Origin: Ryuthela nishihirai
Lineage: Eukaryota > Arthropoda > Arachnida > Araneae > Heptathelidae
Assembly: GCA_038380435.1 (NCBI GenBank)
Contig: JAWZYU010000013.1
Span: 67,598,446 to 67,662,445 of the forward strand
DNA length: 64,000 nucleotides
Reading direction: 5' to 3'
The position numbers and the translations under genes are program-made. The notes below the pieces were generated by a model that did not search any database, was not told the origin of the DNA, and saw nothing but the letters and a program-made list of their open reading frames with translations. The number at the start of each line of letters is the position of its first letter. The first letter of the stretch is position 1. Of the stretch, positions 33,480-45,196 are shown piece by piece.

Positions 33480-35060
33480 TACATTAATATTCTGAGTATT
33501 TAATATCCATTTTTAAACTTTCCTAATATATGTTTTAATATTAATTATTACTTTAATTTCATTTGGTAAAGCATTAAAAATTTTAGGAGCCAAAGAAAAA
33601 AATATAGTGTTTGGTAATTAGAATTTTACTTACAGTAGCGTTCTTTAGAAATAAAGTTTTAAATTGTCGAGTGTCTCTCGCAAATATTCTAACTAATTGT
33701 GGATTCCAATTGTTCTTCAGATGCTTTAGCGCAGTAAAAATGTATAGTTTTCTTATTTGCAAAATTTTTAAATTATAATATATTCTTGTTACTTGGTCAC
33801 ACTTCTTTAATTGACTCATACACCGAAGTATATGGTTTTGGGCGTACTTCAATGATTTAATAGTAGACGAAAACGTTCCTCCCCATGATAGAATACCATT
33901 GTGAGAGAAAAGATTTGACCCACGCATTGTAAATTATTGACAAGGTAGAAATGTCAACAAAATTCCTCAAAAAATAAATTTTTGGAATAATCAAATTTAG
34001 TTATTTCGAAACATCAGCTACTTGTTGTTTCTAAGATAATTGACTGTATTTGATTACTCCTAATAGTTTTATAATATCCACTCCTTCAGTTTTGTCACAA
34101 TGTTAAATTTGTATTACAGTTTAACTTGTGATATATGATTTTGTTTCGAAAAAAGTCTTCTTTACTCATTCTTAATCTAAAATTTATATATTTGGTCTTA
34201 GAAAGATTTAGGAACATTTTATTTCTGTTAAACCGATGTCTCAAATTTAGTAAGTCAGAATTTACTTTTTGCATAATTTCATTTTCACTTCCTGAATAAG
34301 TTAATGTCGTGTCATATGCAAATGCAATTATTTTCCCTTTAAAATCAAAGTTGCAAATGTCGTTAACAAATAGTAGAAATAACAGAGAGCCTAATACTGA
34401 ACCTTTTGGAACCCCTATTTCAATAGGTAATTCATTACTGAAGGCGTTCTTTATCTTTACTATTTGTTTTCTATTTGATAAACAACTTTCAATCCAAGAA
34501 AATAAGTTTCCCTCCAATTCCTGAATTAAATATTTTTTTTAGTAGTATATCATGTGGAACGGAGACAAATGTTTTTTAGATCCAGAAATAGGACTACTGT
34601 ATGCAAATTTGAATTAAAGTTACTATAATTTTTGTAGTTAATTTTTAAATTGCCTCTTCTGCCCCTTTTCCTTTTCGGAAACCAAACTGGTTTTCAGAGA
34701 AAAAAGCTGTACGTTCCCAAAAGGAATTCAATTCTGATTTAACTATTTTTTTCCATTATCTTAGAAAACACCGATAAATAGAAATCGGACGATAATTCTC
34801 TAAAATATTATGGTTACCTCTCTTATATATTGGAATGACTACTACTGTCTTTAAAACATCTGGGAAACACCTTCATCTAAATATTTATTTATTAGTTTGC
34901 ATAATACTGACTTAATATCCTGGAAAACCTTTTTCATGATAATAGCAGATATACCATGATATCCAGTATATTTAGTTACATCCAGTTGTCTAATTACATC
35001 CCAAATTTCACCTTCTAAAATATGAAGCATGTTAAATGATTAAACATAACTGTAGGGACA
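33480..35060 (-). pseudogene. Reverse transcriptase and C-terminal domain, CR1/L2-like
   Basis: The minus-strand blocks start with MKKVFQDIKSVLCKLINKYL (near 34940-34885). The long open part 34517-34095 has EIGVPKGSVLGSLLFLLFVN followed by DI. The catalytic region reads IAFAYDTTLTYSG, where ADD is expected, so one Asp is replaced by Tyr. NLSKTKYINFRLR follows. The C-terminal block (33927-33583) reads GILSWGGTFSS and HILRCMSQLKK and ends in FFFGSKIFNALPNEIK around 33595-33550. Loss of the catalytic Asp makes it inactive. Confidence 0.75.
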
Positions 35061-35108
35061 GTTTCTATACCCGTTTGACAATTCTTCTTGTTCTGTAAGG
35101 TGAGACTG

Positions 35109-35263
35109 TAAAGATTTTACTGCTTCCGTAAAATATGCGTAAAGATTTTACTGCTTCCGTAAAATATTCGTGTGACATATACAGACCTATTAAATTAAAG
35201 TGTCAAATATTCCAGTGTCTAGCTTTTTTCCGAAGAATTATAGTGACCAAAGACACATACACC
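35109..35263 (+). repeat. Patchwork of three templated segments
   Basis: Three copied pieces are joined. 35140-35167 repeats 35109-35136 (28 bp starting taaagattttactgc). 35164-35201 is identical to 36121-36158 (38 bp, atattcgtgtgacat). 35203-35263 is the reverse complement of 38224-38284 (61 bp). The first two pieces overlap by atat. Confidence 0.85.
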
Positions 35264-35704
35264 AATAATTTGCAAAAGTTAATGGCTTATCCTGATAACT
35301 GGTATTTGAATTATTACCACTTATAATATTAGGATATAATGCGGAACTTCTGAGTTTACCACACATTTTGTTTATTGTGTTCCAATTACTTTTGTTATTA
35401 ATTTCGTTTTTAAGGAATATAATCTGATATTAACCATTTTTAGCGTTTCTTATTTGGTTTGTTAGATTATTTATGAAATTTTTATAAATTTGGGTCTGTT
35501 CTTGACTTAATCTACCTGTCTTCTTCATTTTATACATTTTATCACTATTTGTGATTAATACAATTAATTCATCAGTTATCCAAGGTTTTAAAGTCGCCTT
35601 TTGACGTGCTACTTAACATAACTACGTTTTTCAATTAAACTTTTCAGTGTGTTAAGGAACTTTTCAAACCCCATATTAATGTTATTTTGTTTTAACACCT
35701 CGTC

Positions 35705-36470
35705 CTAAGATTTATCTTGTAGAAATCCACGTAGTTGGTTGGTATTTACCCTGTTTACCAAATAAAGCTTATCACATCTAGTTTCAATGTTATTATACCC
35801 ACATATAATATTAAAGCCTGCATAGTAATGATCTGATATTTTAGTTTTAATTTTATAAGTTTTTAAGTCATTTAACTTAAAATTTCTTGCATATAAATGG
35901 CCAAGACAAGTTTCTGAGATTTCTCTGACAATTTCATTGTGGCACATGACAAATTCATTGGACTTAATCATACACAGAAAGTTATTAGTTTGTGTACATG
36001 GATTTAAAATGTATATATTGAAATCTTCTGTTATTATAGCATAGTTAGTGTCAATGTTTTCCAGCCAATTGTCAATATTTTCCAGCCAATTTCCTAGCTC
36101 TTCTGTAAATTCAGTTTTTGATATTCGTGTGACATATACAGACCTATTAAATTAAAGTTAATATTACATATTCTAAGGGAAATTTCAACGCAATTAGCTG
36201 TTTTAAAATATCTTATCTTTTGTCTAGCAACTAAGAAATCCTTTATTATAGTAGAATTCCTCCTGATTTTTTATTATCTCTCTATTTGTAAAATATGTTT
36301 TAATCCTCAATTTTGTAAAAGGATATTTCTCTCTCTGTGACCCAAATTTCAGTAAGAACAATGATATCGGCTTTTAAATCAGTCAGATTAAGAAAAACTA
36401 TAAAGTGATCAAAATTTTTCCTTAGGCTTCTAATGTTCCCTTGAATTATTCTTAGGTCATTACCCCATAG
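35705..36470 (-). pseudogene. Endonuclease remnant, CR1/L2-like
   Basis: On the minus strand, IIQGNIRSLRKNFDHFIVFL (near 36450) and ADIIVLTEIWVTEREISFYK (near 36360) are the N-terminal APE blocks with the catalytic Glu. SGGILL follows near 36255. The central DFNI block is near 36010. The open part 35971-35705 has GHLYARNFKL and KISDHYYAGFN, giving the Asp-His pair. A 21-bp unit (tccagccaattgtcaat) is doubled near 36055-36095. Confidence 0.7.
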
Positions 36471-36725
36471 ATAATGGTTCTTGTCGTAATCATTTACATT
36501 TTCAATGAAAATGATATTTTGTTATTAGTTTCATCCAAAGGAAGGTTTACATTTTCAGATTCGTCTTCTACAAAATTACAGTAGATATACTGTCGCTCAA
36601 AAAAAGTATCCGAACACTATGGTTGATTACAGAATTCAGAAAAAATATCTGGCAACGTTTTTTTTTTTTAGAAATTAGTGATCTGGCAACCTTCATGTAC
36701 CTACACGAAGGACCATTCATTCATC

Positions 36726-37430
36726 ATTTATGACCTTGCTGCAATCGAGAAACTTCAGATTTCCAACATCAATATAACAACACGTTTAACGTGGTGCGAA
36801 ACACATAAAAACTGGGATCCTAAAGACTGGCAACGTGTCATTTGGTCTGATGAATCGTACTGCATATTGTTTCCTACCACTGGTAGAATGTACGTCTGGC
36901 GAAAATCTGCAGAAATGTACCACCCCGATTGTTTGGTTCTTACTGTGAAGCATGGAGGTGTATCCCTGATGCTGTGGGGTGCCATATCATGACATTCCTT
37001 AGGGCCATTAGTTATTCTGCAGAGTCATGTAACATCCGCAACGTACGAATCCATTCTCGGGGATCCCCTGCACCCAATGTTGTGGGCATTGTTCTCCAAT
37101 GACTTTCCCTGGTTTCAAGCGTATAATGCACCGGTGCATTGTGCGAAACGTGTCAAGTTGTGGTTTGCAGAGCATGAGGATGGGGTACAGCAGCTACCCT
37201 AGCCACCTCAATCTCCAGATATAAATATTATTGAACATTTATGGGAATATCTGGAGAGTAAGGCCATTTTCCACCTCCAGCAGCACTGTCACAGTTGGGC
37301 CATATTTTATTCGAAAAATGGTTCCACGTTCCATTATCGTATGTGCATGATTTATATAAGTCACTTCCACTTAGAATTGCGTCTGTTCTGAACGCCCGAG
37401 AGGAGCCTACAGCTTGTTAATAAAATGTTC
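36726..37430 (+). pseudogene. Tc1-like transposase, C-terminal half
   Basis: The open part 36745-36992 encodes LQISNINITTRLTWCETHKN, then VIWSDESYCILF with the first catalytic Asp, GRMYVWRK and HGGVSLMLWGAIS before a stop. Coding similarity continues with FQAYNAPVHCAKRVKLWFAE (37110-37170), where the usual Asp before Asn is Tyr. SPDINIIEHLWEYLESKA (37213-37264) keeps the Glu. With the second catalytic Asp lost, it is inactive. Confidence 0.82.
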
Positions 37431-37940
37431 TCCACGAACAGTACGTGTTTCCAATATTTTGATAAACCCCTGTATCTTAGAGACCTCCTAAAACTAAGGA
37501 AGCTCATTTGGAACTGGAATACCACTAAGTTAAAATCCTACTTGACGGAAATCTGAAGCAATAACATTTTTGGGATATTTCTTCATGCACCTCATTTGAT
37601 TCAAGTGCAACCTTTTCTAGAAATTAAGCTTTGTTAATTTGCTTGTTCTTTGGGAACAAGCTGTTCCAACTAATAACAGCATTTTACCCCTGGAAAATCA
37701 ATAATTCTACAGAATATGACTAAGGACATGCGTTTTTTCGTTTTCAAGCCCTATATTTGTAATGTTTTTGAAATTTTTTGTAATTTTATTTATTCATTGA
37801 GAAGAAGGTACAAAAATATACTCTAAAACCACTCAAGACATTAAAAACAGAGAAATATTTACAATGTGATTAACACTTATTGTGGTTTACAATTTTGGTG
37901 GTTTGTATTGTATATTGCACATTCCACCCCGTGGTTAATA

Positions 37941-38438
37941 ATAATTCTTCGGAAAAAAGCTAGACACTTGAATATTTGATAGAGACTAAGTAGTAGACTG
38001 AAAATATGCAGTACGAAATATTAACTCAATTGGTTCCAAAGTAGTGAGAAAAAGATATGTTTCATATCTTCAGGCTAGCTGTATTTCACGCCCACCAAAT
38101 TCCTTCCATCAATAAATGTTGACGTAACATCCGTTTCATAAGGCAGAACAGACATAAAAATAATTCCCGATTTAATTAAAATTATGTTCCAGATTTTTGA
38201 ATGTGCATTGTATAATAATAAAAGGTGTATGTGTCTTTGGTCACTATAATTCTTCGGAAAAAAGCTAGACACTGGAATATTTGATAGAGACTAAGTAGTA
38301 GACTGAAAATATGCAGTACCGAAATATTAACTCAATTGGTTCCACAAGTAGTGAGAAAAAGATATGTTTCATATCTTCAGGCTAGCTGTATTTCACGCCC
38401 GCTAAATTCCTTCCATCAATACATGTTGACGTAACATT
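37941..38438 (+). repeat. Local direct duplication, two ~190-bp copies
   Basis: 37941-38130 and 38246-38438 are nearly identical (ataattcttcggaaaaaagc to gttgacgtaacat), with a few substitutions and one or two single-base indels. The 115 bp between them are unique. The second copy begins right at the sequence reused in inverted form at 35203-35263. Confidence 0.9.
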
Positions 38439-38559
38439 CAGGCTGATTTTATATGCAACAGACAAATTAAAGACTGTTCCACTTGCCCAAAATAAAAACA
38501 AAAAGCACCCTTACTAATTATGCATACCTTTAGAAGGAAGTATGGGTATGTATGCATTG

Positions 38560-39330
38560 TTAAGTTATAACATAAAAAATTAAAAAATATAAATAAATGA
38601 AAAAATTAAAAAAAAATTCTTATCTGCCTATAGGGCCCAAAAAAGTAGAAAATAAACCTAAAGCATATCGATGGTGCAATCAGTCACTGAGTTCGTATTC
38701 TCTTCAAAGGAAGATAGGGAGCGGGTAATCTTGTTGTATACGTAAATCGGCGCCCTACCTTCCTTTGAAGTGAATACGAACTAAGTTGACAGCTTTAGGC
38801 TTATTTTCTACTTTTTCGGGCTCAATAAAAATAGATGATTTTAAATTTTTTAATTAATTAATTTTTTATCAGTAAAAACACCTACCTCTCAAACTTTCGT
38901 TTCATACATAGTCGTATCAGAATAATATGACCACCTACCATACATATACTATTGTAGCTGGTCATATTATTCCGATACGACAGTGTATATGAGTCATAAA
39001 CATCGAAAACATTTTTCCTCCCTTTCGCAGTCGCGTTTGAGGTAGCCCATGACATTGGAGATGTCACAAGCTTTAATTTGAGTTACGACTCTTAAAGTCT
39101 AAAATCGCGAAAATCCGCCCTCCTCCTTTAACAGGATGGGAGAATAGAGGGGGAAAATTTCGAAATAGTTTACAAAGGTCATTATATGAGCTTTCATTTG
39201 ACACCTAACTCGTAACTGCAGGCCCTTGCATTTTTTTGTCACTAAACGTTCGAAAGACATAGAAGAAAGACTTTCACATTTCCCGTTTTTAGGGGGGAAC
39301 AAAAAATAAACCATTTCTGATCTAGAAAAC
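38560..39330 (-). repeat. Palindromic repeat B
   Basis: A hairpin at 38626-38832 pairs agggcccaaaaaagtagaaa with its inverted partner around a core resembling that of repeat A. It is followed by subrepeats in reverse orientation. These include ttgaggtagcccatgacatt (39030), gctttcatttgacacctaac (39189) and gttcgaaagacat (39248), the complement of the anchors in A. Only this half is preserved; a retrotransposon fragment starts at about 39330. Confidence 0.75.
38917..38982. repeat. Small inverted repeat inside palindromic repeat B
   Basis: The left arm tcgtatcagaataatatgac and the right arm ggtcatattattccgatacg are reverse complements, separated by about 24 nt. It interrupts the right arm of repeat B and looks like a minimal MITE. 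Confidence 0.7.
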
Positions 39331-39970
39331 TACAGCTGCAGCAAAATTGACAGAGTATATACAATAAAATATCTAGGATTACATCTCGACAGTACCCTCC
39401 GATGGAACGCCCATACTGAGAAAATCGGAGGCACATTAAGGTTTTGTTTAATAACCTTAATGTGCTTATCGTAAACTACGATATATTATTGTTAACAAAA
39501 CGGCATTATGTTTCATAAAGTAGTTTGTGAGTCCGGCTTAAATTATGTCATAACGATATATGGAACCAACTTAACAAATGTTAGAAAAATAGAACATATT
39601 TAAACCTTAATAGCTAAAATATTATACCAAAAACGATATAAATATAATTTCGACATATGATTGATTTATTTACTTGGATATTTTTCCTTACCAGAGCTAT
39701 ATAAATGAAACATTGTTACACGTAGTTTTTTTGACAACACACATTAAGCAAAAAATCCGGCATGATAAAAACACAAGATTTAAATAAAAAAGTTATTTTC
39801 AACTGCAAATTTTACAAATAACTGTGGAAAATGCACAAGTTTCTGCAAAATTCCATGCATTTTCAATTTCTTACTAAAAGAAATGCTAGCCGTAAGCTCT
39901 TTTAGAGAATTAAAACGTGAATTAAATAGTTTTTTAAAATTACATTGGAAAATAAAAATAAAAATTAACA
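39330..39970 (+). pseudogene. Non-LTR element C relative, C-terminal fragment
   Basis: It begins with RVYTIKYLGLHLDSTLRWNA (near 39345-39405), then a block VVCESGLNYVITIYGTNLTN (39520-39580). A degenerate tail has HDKNTRF and FQLQILQI-like pieces (39760-39820) and a final region like that of the 45919-46311 copy. There are many stops. A perfect 13-bp hairpin (39431-39465) sits in it. Confidence 0.65.
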
Positions 39971-41404
39971 CCTATTAATAAATTAGGCAGTGCTGAAGGT
40001 GAATATAAAATTCTCAGTGTAATTAAGAAATATTCGAAATGTAATAAAAAAGGGTAAATTTTTAATAAAGACAGTCAATTATTCACTGTTGAAGTTTTCA
40101 ACTTCAATAGTAAAATAATGTAATAAGTGCAACAAGATGTAACTGCAGTAAGATTAGAGGATGAAGAGAGAAAGAAGGTGAAAAATATTATGTTAATGTA
40201 TTATTCTTTCCTGCAGATAAACTGTTAGCTTTGGTTAGCGAACAGTATCTGTAAACAGAAATGATTCGTTTGTAATTTTTTGAGTAAATAAATGATTTAA
40301 TTAATAATATTTTGCTTTATTCTTTATTCTCTGTAAGTCATCTTCGAGAAGACGCTTTTCAAAGACATTTATATTGCTAAGACACAACAACTTTCAGTTA
40401 GTTGATAGAACATACATTCGTCTATTAATGAAGTCCAAAGTCAGTTTAATTATTTAAATTAATAAAGGAGTTTCCAAAAACTCATTTGATTAATTTCATT
40501 CTTTATTAAATTAATTCTACCCGCAAATTCCTGGTTTTTCCTTTTATCATTTCGTGGAGCCAAAGCTCAATTCAGTAAGGTAGACTCCGGAGACAGTTCT
40601 GGGAGAACAAACTCTCCAAGCAATAAAAAAAACAAATAGTGTTGATAGAGAGCCCGTTCTCACGATTGCTCCAGAAAACCTTTGTTGTCTCGGTTCTACT
40701 TTAGAGAACTGCTCACAGATTCCCAGTTTCTGTTCTTGATACATTCCTTCTTATTTATTTTCTAGTTTTGATTCTATTGTTGAAACTTCAAAAGAAAAAA
40801 TATTTCACTTTCAGTTCTAGTTCGCCAAGTTGTAACCGAAACTGAATTTTTTTGCTGCGAGCAACCACTACCATAGGCCTTATAACATAAAAAATAAACT
40901 TTTTACGAAAAAAATATAACCGAAGATCTTTATATATGAACTCAGTTAAAAACTACCAAATATCGTTTTTCAATAATGTTTGCCCAGTACTTAACCCCAT
41001 ATCTGGTCAAGGGGTTAGCATACCTAGCTACTAAACCAGAAAGCGTGCAATCTTGGGAAACCAGAATAAGTACAATAGGACTTGCGGATTGCCTCTGTCC
41101 ACTCTGTGAGGGGAGTGTTTTCTTCGCTTTTTTTCAGTTTGAAAAAAAAAAAGACAATGGAAATTTAACAATAGCAAGGTCAATCGTATGAATTTATCCC
41201 ACAAATTACCACTTTAATAAATATTATTTCAAATTATAACAAGTTTTTCTGTATGTTGTTTGGTTTCAATGTTCGTAAGTTTTACACACATTTTAAACTC
41301 ATTTAACAAAGAGATAAGTTTTTTCAATTTTAGTGTTCCAAAAAAAAGAAAACATTTTAGTGCACATTAATTGTTATTGTTGGAAAGTTGGAAAGAAAGG
41401 ATTC
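39971..41404. other. No recognisable gene; possible degraded SINE head near 41010
   Basis: The region is AT-rich. At 41005-41070, tggtcaaggggttagc fits a tRNA box A, and gcaatcttggg is a weak box B relative. This may be a decayed tRNA-derived head, but nothing after it matches the SINEs elsewhere in the window. Confidence 0.35.
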
Positions 41405-42805
41405 GTTTCTAAACTAATTATTCGCTATCAGGAATGAGACTCTGGTCTTCTGGCCTGACATTCCCGAGATTTTTAGTTGACACTAGACGAAACTCGTCCC
41501 AAGCCTTTTCTCGTCACCCTAAAGCAGGTTCTCGAACATCTGGTCTCTGAACAGCTCGTGGATCTGAGGACCCACAAAATTTCCCTCTTTAATTTTCGCT
41601 TCTCTGAGTCGAGGGAATTTGTCAGCCAAGTACTTGAAAGATGATGCAGTCCAGTCCATGACTTTTACGAAGTTTTTCATCACACTGAATTTGGTGTGTA
41701 GGGACAGTAGCAGAATTTTGTGCGTTTCTGTCAGTGCTGGGTGTTCCACATTCTTCTCTCCGACCTTCAGAAATTTCCTCTGAGGCCAGTTTCTCTCTTC
41801 ATGTAGTGCAAAGTCTTTGCTCGGCTGTCCCATTCACATAAGAAACAACAATACTTCGTATATCTCAGCTGTAGATCCATCAACAGAGCCACTACCTTCA
41901 AGTCACAACAGAGATGCCAGCCATACTTGCTGTATTGAAGACAATTCATCAGCTGTTTTAGGTTGTCTTAGATTTCTTTCACGTAGACAGCTTGTCTGAC
42001 CGGAATGGATGGAAGTCGATTTCCATTATGCAGCAACACAGCCTAGAGACTCAATTTCGAGGAGTCTATGAATAGTCGCCATTCTTGATGGTCATGCTTG
42101 ATTCCGAGGGCATTCATCAGGCCATCTATCTCGGAGCAGAACACAAGGTCATTTTCCTTTCTGAAGTAAGACGCAAACAGCTGATGACGAGTTCGAAACG
42201 CAATCACTCGGACATTTTCCTTGAGAAGATTCCATTGTTCAAGTCTTGATCCAAATAACTCTGCTTTGGCGTTGGACAACTCCAGATCGAGAAGAAGATC
42301 GTTCATTTCTTCTTTGGTGAGAATGTGTGGGGGCAGATGAAGCACCGTGGCAAATGTATAGATTATCATTAGACACCGAAGGCTGCGGAGAACCCAATGT
42401 CGTCAGACGACTTCATCGTCTGAATCGATGAAAAATTCTTTTGGAGGTTCGGGAACGGGAAGGCCTTCGCCGTGCAGAACTGGTCGGAGAAACTGTTCCA
42501 GAAACAGGTGAAACCATGTAGAAGTAGCAGTCATTTGCGTGATTGCTTGGCTCTCTCCAAACCACAGGAACAACGAACGGCATCGCCACTTTTTCGCCTT
42601 TCAGCCGCTTTGGCAGATTTCTTGCACACGTACTGCAGCATATGTGTGGATCCCAGGCCTTGTCCTGGTCCCTGATCATGCATCCAAAATAAAACTCATA
42701 CGTCGCTTTCACTATTAGTGTGATTGCCATTTTCTGGCTTGCAAACGTCACTTCCCCGCAAATGTAACAAAATGTATTTGCCCTATTAACAGAGTTACAA
42801 GTCAT
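41405..42805 (-). pseudogene. Uncharacterised multi-copy invertebrate protein, broken
   Basis: Start near 42805. The N-terminal zinc-binding-like domain has FCYICGEVTF, YEFYFGCMIRDQDKAWDPHI, CCSTCARNL and MPFVVPVVWREPSNHANDCY. The middle (42369-42043) reads PPHILTKEEMNDLLLDLELS, then AKAELFGSRLEQWNLL and EWRLFIDSSKLSL, followed by an in-frame TAG. Later blocks are LLHNGNRLPSIP, WHLCCDLKVVALLMDLQLRY, KYCCFLCEWDSRA and FVGPQIHELF. It ends in frame-shifted sequence near 41405. I recognise the overall pattern as a repeated family of unknown function known from several invertebrate genomes. At least two stops and two frameshifts are present. Confidence 0.75.
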
Positions 42806-43088
42806 CCTACTGCTGGATTAAAACTGCAAGGATCACTTGTGTTGTACTTATGACTCAGGGGTAAATAGGAGTCGCTCAAAAGACTTGTTCACCCTAAAAG
42901 ACGTCGCTTACAACTAACGATTGCATCATCTTTTGTCCGCGATCATAAAGCCGCGATATCATGACTCAACTACATTGCATCAGACAATGATGCAATACCT
43001 CTGGGGGTTGTGTGTATGGCGGGCTGATGCAATACAAGCAATATGTTACAATCTGGAGTTTAAAATAAGCGTTGCGAAATAGTTACCT
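42806..43088. other. No recognisable gene
   Basis: This short spacer contains several copies of tgatgcaat-like words (42924, 42990, 43026) but no frame or terminal repeat that I can identify. Confidence 0.4.
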
Positions 43089-43720
43089 ATGTACTTAATG
43101 CGGACTGAGTCGTTATATATGACCATATCTGTCTCTCCTAAACAAGAGCCAATCGACAAATTTTATTGTCATTTTCGCGTTCAGTACCCCGAAATTAGTA
43201 AAGATTGGTTAATTTCATTTGGAAGGCTTTTTGTGTGTTGCCCAGTGTTATTAGTCAAAACGAAACCTTCACTTGTGATTCCTGCCGAAACATTGAATAT
43301 AAATATCTACAAGGGTAATTTAACTTTCAATTTACTTGCTATTTACAGATCACCAAGCTCGGACATCAACACTTTCTTTCTAACCTCAAAGACTGGTTCC
43401 AAACAACTGATAAACATTGCAAACATACACTAGTTGGAGACTTTAATTTTGATATCAAAAATGTCAAAAAACACGGAGTTGCCAAATACACAGAGTTGCT
43501 AACCGAGTTTGGTTTCTCACGTATCATTACTGGTATCACCAGGAAAGGCATCATTGGTGACTCTCTCTCTCAGACATGCATTGATTACATTAACGTCCGA
43601 CTTTACATTTAACTCGACACAAATTCAATTTATTTTTGTATTGGGATCTCAGACCACTACTTAATTGCGTCAACTTGCGGGGAAAAAAACTTGGGAATTC
43701 GTCCAATTACACTAAAAGCT
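43089..43720 (+). pseudogene. Endonuclease domain, element C
   Basis: Blocks in two frames: LTFNLLAIYRSPSSDINTFF (43321-43380), the catalytic LVGDFNFDI near 43430, YTELLTEFGFSRIITG (43488-43535), QTCIDYINVRLY near 43572 and GISDHYLIAST near 43645. The frame changes near 43380 and a stop lies near 43611. The early part 43089-43280 lacks clear conserved blocks. Confidence 0.7.
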
Positions 43721-44436
43721 AGTCAGCAATTAAAAAAAAAAAACTATCTCAGATCATAAAATCATATGCAAAGAAATAAGCCTAACAAACTGGTTGGGCA
43801 GAGGCACTGGAAACGAAACCCAAATTCAGAATCAACAGATGTACTTTATGAAGCATTCATAATAAAATATACGACAATTATTAACAATAACAAAATTAAT
43901 AAACTATCGGATGGCTAAAAAAATAAGCAACGCAACTGTAGCAAAGACTGGATAAATCAGGAAATAATAAACTTAATACGAAAAAGAGATTCGGCTTGGA
44001 TTGATTACAAAAATAGCAAGTGCAACAGAAATTTTAAATTACTATACACAAATTTAAGAAACACAGTCACGTCCCTTATTAGGCAGGAAAGAAATAAAAT
44101 ATTACTTCAAACAATTTGAATCATATAAAAACAATCCAAAACAAAATTGGGAACTCATCAACCAAATTATCCACAATAAACTTAAAACTGCCATTGACGA
44201 TTTTATCATGATAGAATATGCCACAAGGTACGTCTGAAACTCAAGCAGCAGAGAAATTTAACATCTTTGCAGACATTATTGTCAATCTTAGGGACGATAA
44301 CCTTATACAGAATTTCTCTATAGTTTCTAACATATCCAACCTTCTATTCCTTAAATTTTTGTTCCTCCCATTTCAAAACAAGAAAGTTTCAAAATTCTAA
44401 GTGACTTAAATGAAAGAAAATCATGTGGACATATAG

Positions 44437-44501
44437 CACATTAAAGCATGCAGCATAAAGCACATTAAAGCATGCAGCATAAAGCACATTAAAGCATGCA
44501 G
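44437..44501 (+). repeat. 24-bp tandem repeat, 2.7 copies
   Basis: Units of cacattaaagcatgcagcat plus aaag start at 44437, 44461 and 44485 and are identical. They expand codons for a short stretch of the RT remnant. Confidence 0.95.
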
Positions 44502-44672
44502 AATCTCCTTAGATGATCTCGTGACGAACTTTATCAATGAACGCATATCTACAGGAAACATCCCTAATAAACTCAAAATTGCTATTTTAAGGCAAATTTA
44601 CAAAGTGGAACTAAATCCGATTGTATTGCCATCTTACCCGTTCTTCACAAAATCCTTGAAAAATATCTAGCC

Positions 44673-45196
44673 CAGCGCTGTCCAACTAGCGGCCCGCGGG
44701 CCTCATATGGCCCGCACAAGGTTTTTTGTGGCCCGCGAACAAAATCAAGTTTTACTTGAAATTTTAAATAAATATCTGTAATCCACTTTATAAATTTTTG
44801 TCAACTTATATTACTTTATTTGATATGCAATCTTCAACTTACTCATTCTATTTGCAATTATTATTGCATTATTTCAACTTACTCATTCTATTCTTATTGC
44901 CTAACAACTACGGCCACAATGCTCCCATTAAATTTGTTAAATATTTGCTAAGGTTTAGAAAATTTATATTGGTTTATTATTACTTATTAGTTTTTGTATA
45001 AATAAAATAGCTTTATGGGGTGACATGAACTGACTTTTCAATTACCTATCCTGTCCTATTCTTTTTTTTGGACGGCGAAATATCGGCGAAAGAAAAAAAT
45101 GGCCCGCGAAATATCGGCGAAAGAAAAAAATGGCCCCACGAAATATTGGCGAAAGAAAAAATGGCCCGCGGTCTTACAGAAGGTTGGACAACACTG
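44673..45196. mobile_element. 524-bp hAT-type MITE with GGCCCGC motifs
   Basis: It begins cagcgctgtccaactagcgg and ends, read inward from the right, cagtgttgtccaaccttctg. Flanks are atctagcc (44665-44672) and ttctagcc (45197-45204), an 8-bp duplication with one difference. Copies of ggcccgcgaaatatcgg with A-runs are tandem near 45075-45170. It splits the RT remnant of element C and is younger than it. Confidence 0.88.

Larger units (their letters stand above)
33176..36725 (-). mobile_element. CR1/L2-like non-LTR retrotransposon inside a Tc1-like element
   Basis: The order on the minus strand is endonuclease (36470-35705), linker, reverse transcriptase (about 35060-34095) and C-terminal domain (33927-33480). 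It resembles the element at 11100-14870 in endonuclease and RT style. The region 36585-36725 at its 5' side has a T-rich run and may be leader sequence or a separate fragment. It carries the patchwork duplication at 35109-35263 and many stops. Confidence 0.75.
32666..37472 (+). mobile_element. Tc1-like element split by a retrotransposon
   Basis: The left end begins caggggtatatcaaaataat at 32666. The right end, read inward from 37472, begins caggggtttatcaaaatatt. TA lies next to each. The transposase N-terminal half (32841-33175) and C-terminal half (36726-37430) are separated by 3550 bp of retrotransposon (33176-36725). The halves meet within one conserved stretch, and the 6-mer atttat occurs at both junctions (33170-33175, 36726-36731). 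Without the insertion the element is about 1.26 kb. Confidence 0.8.
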
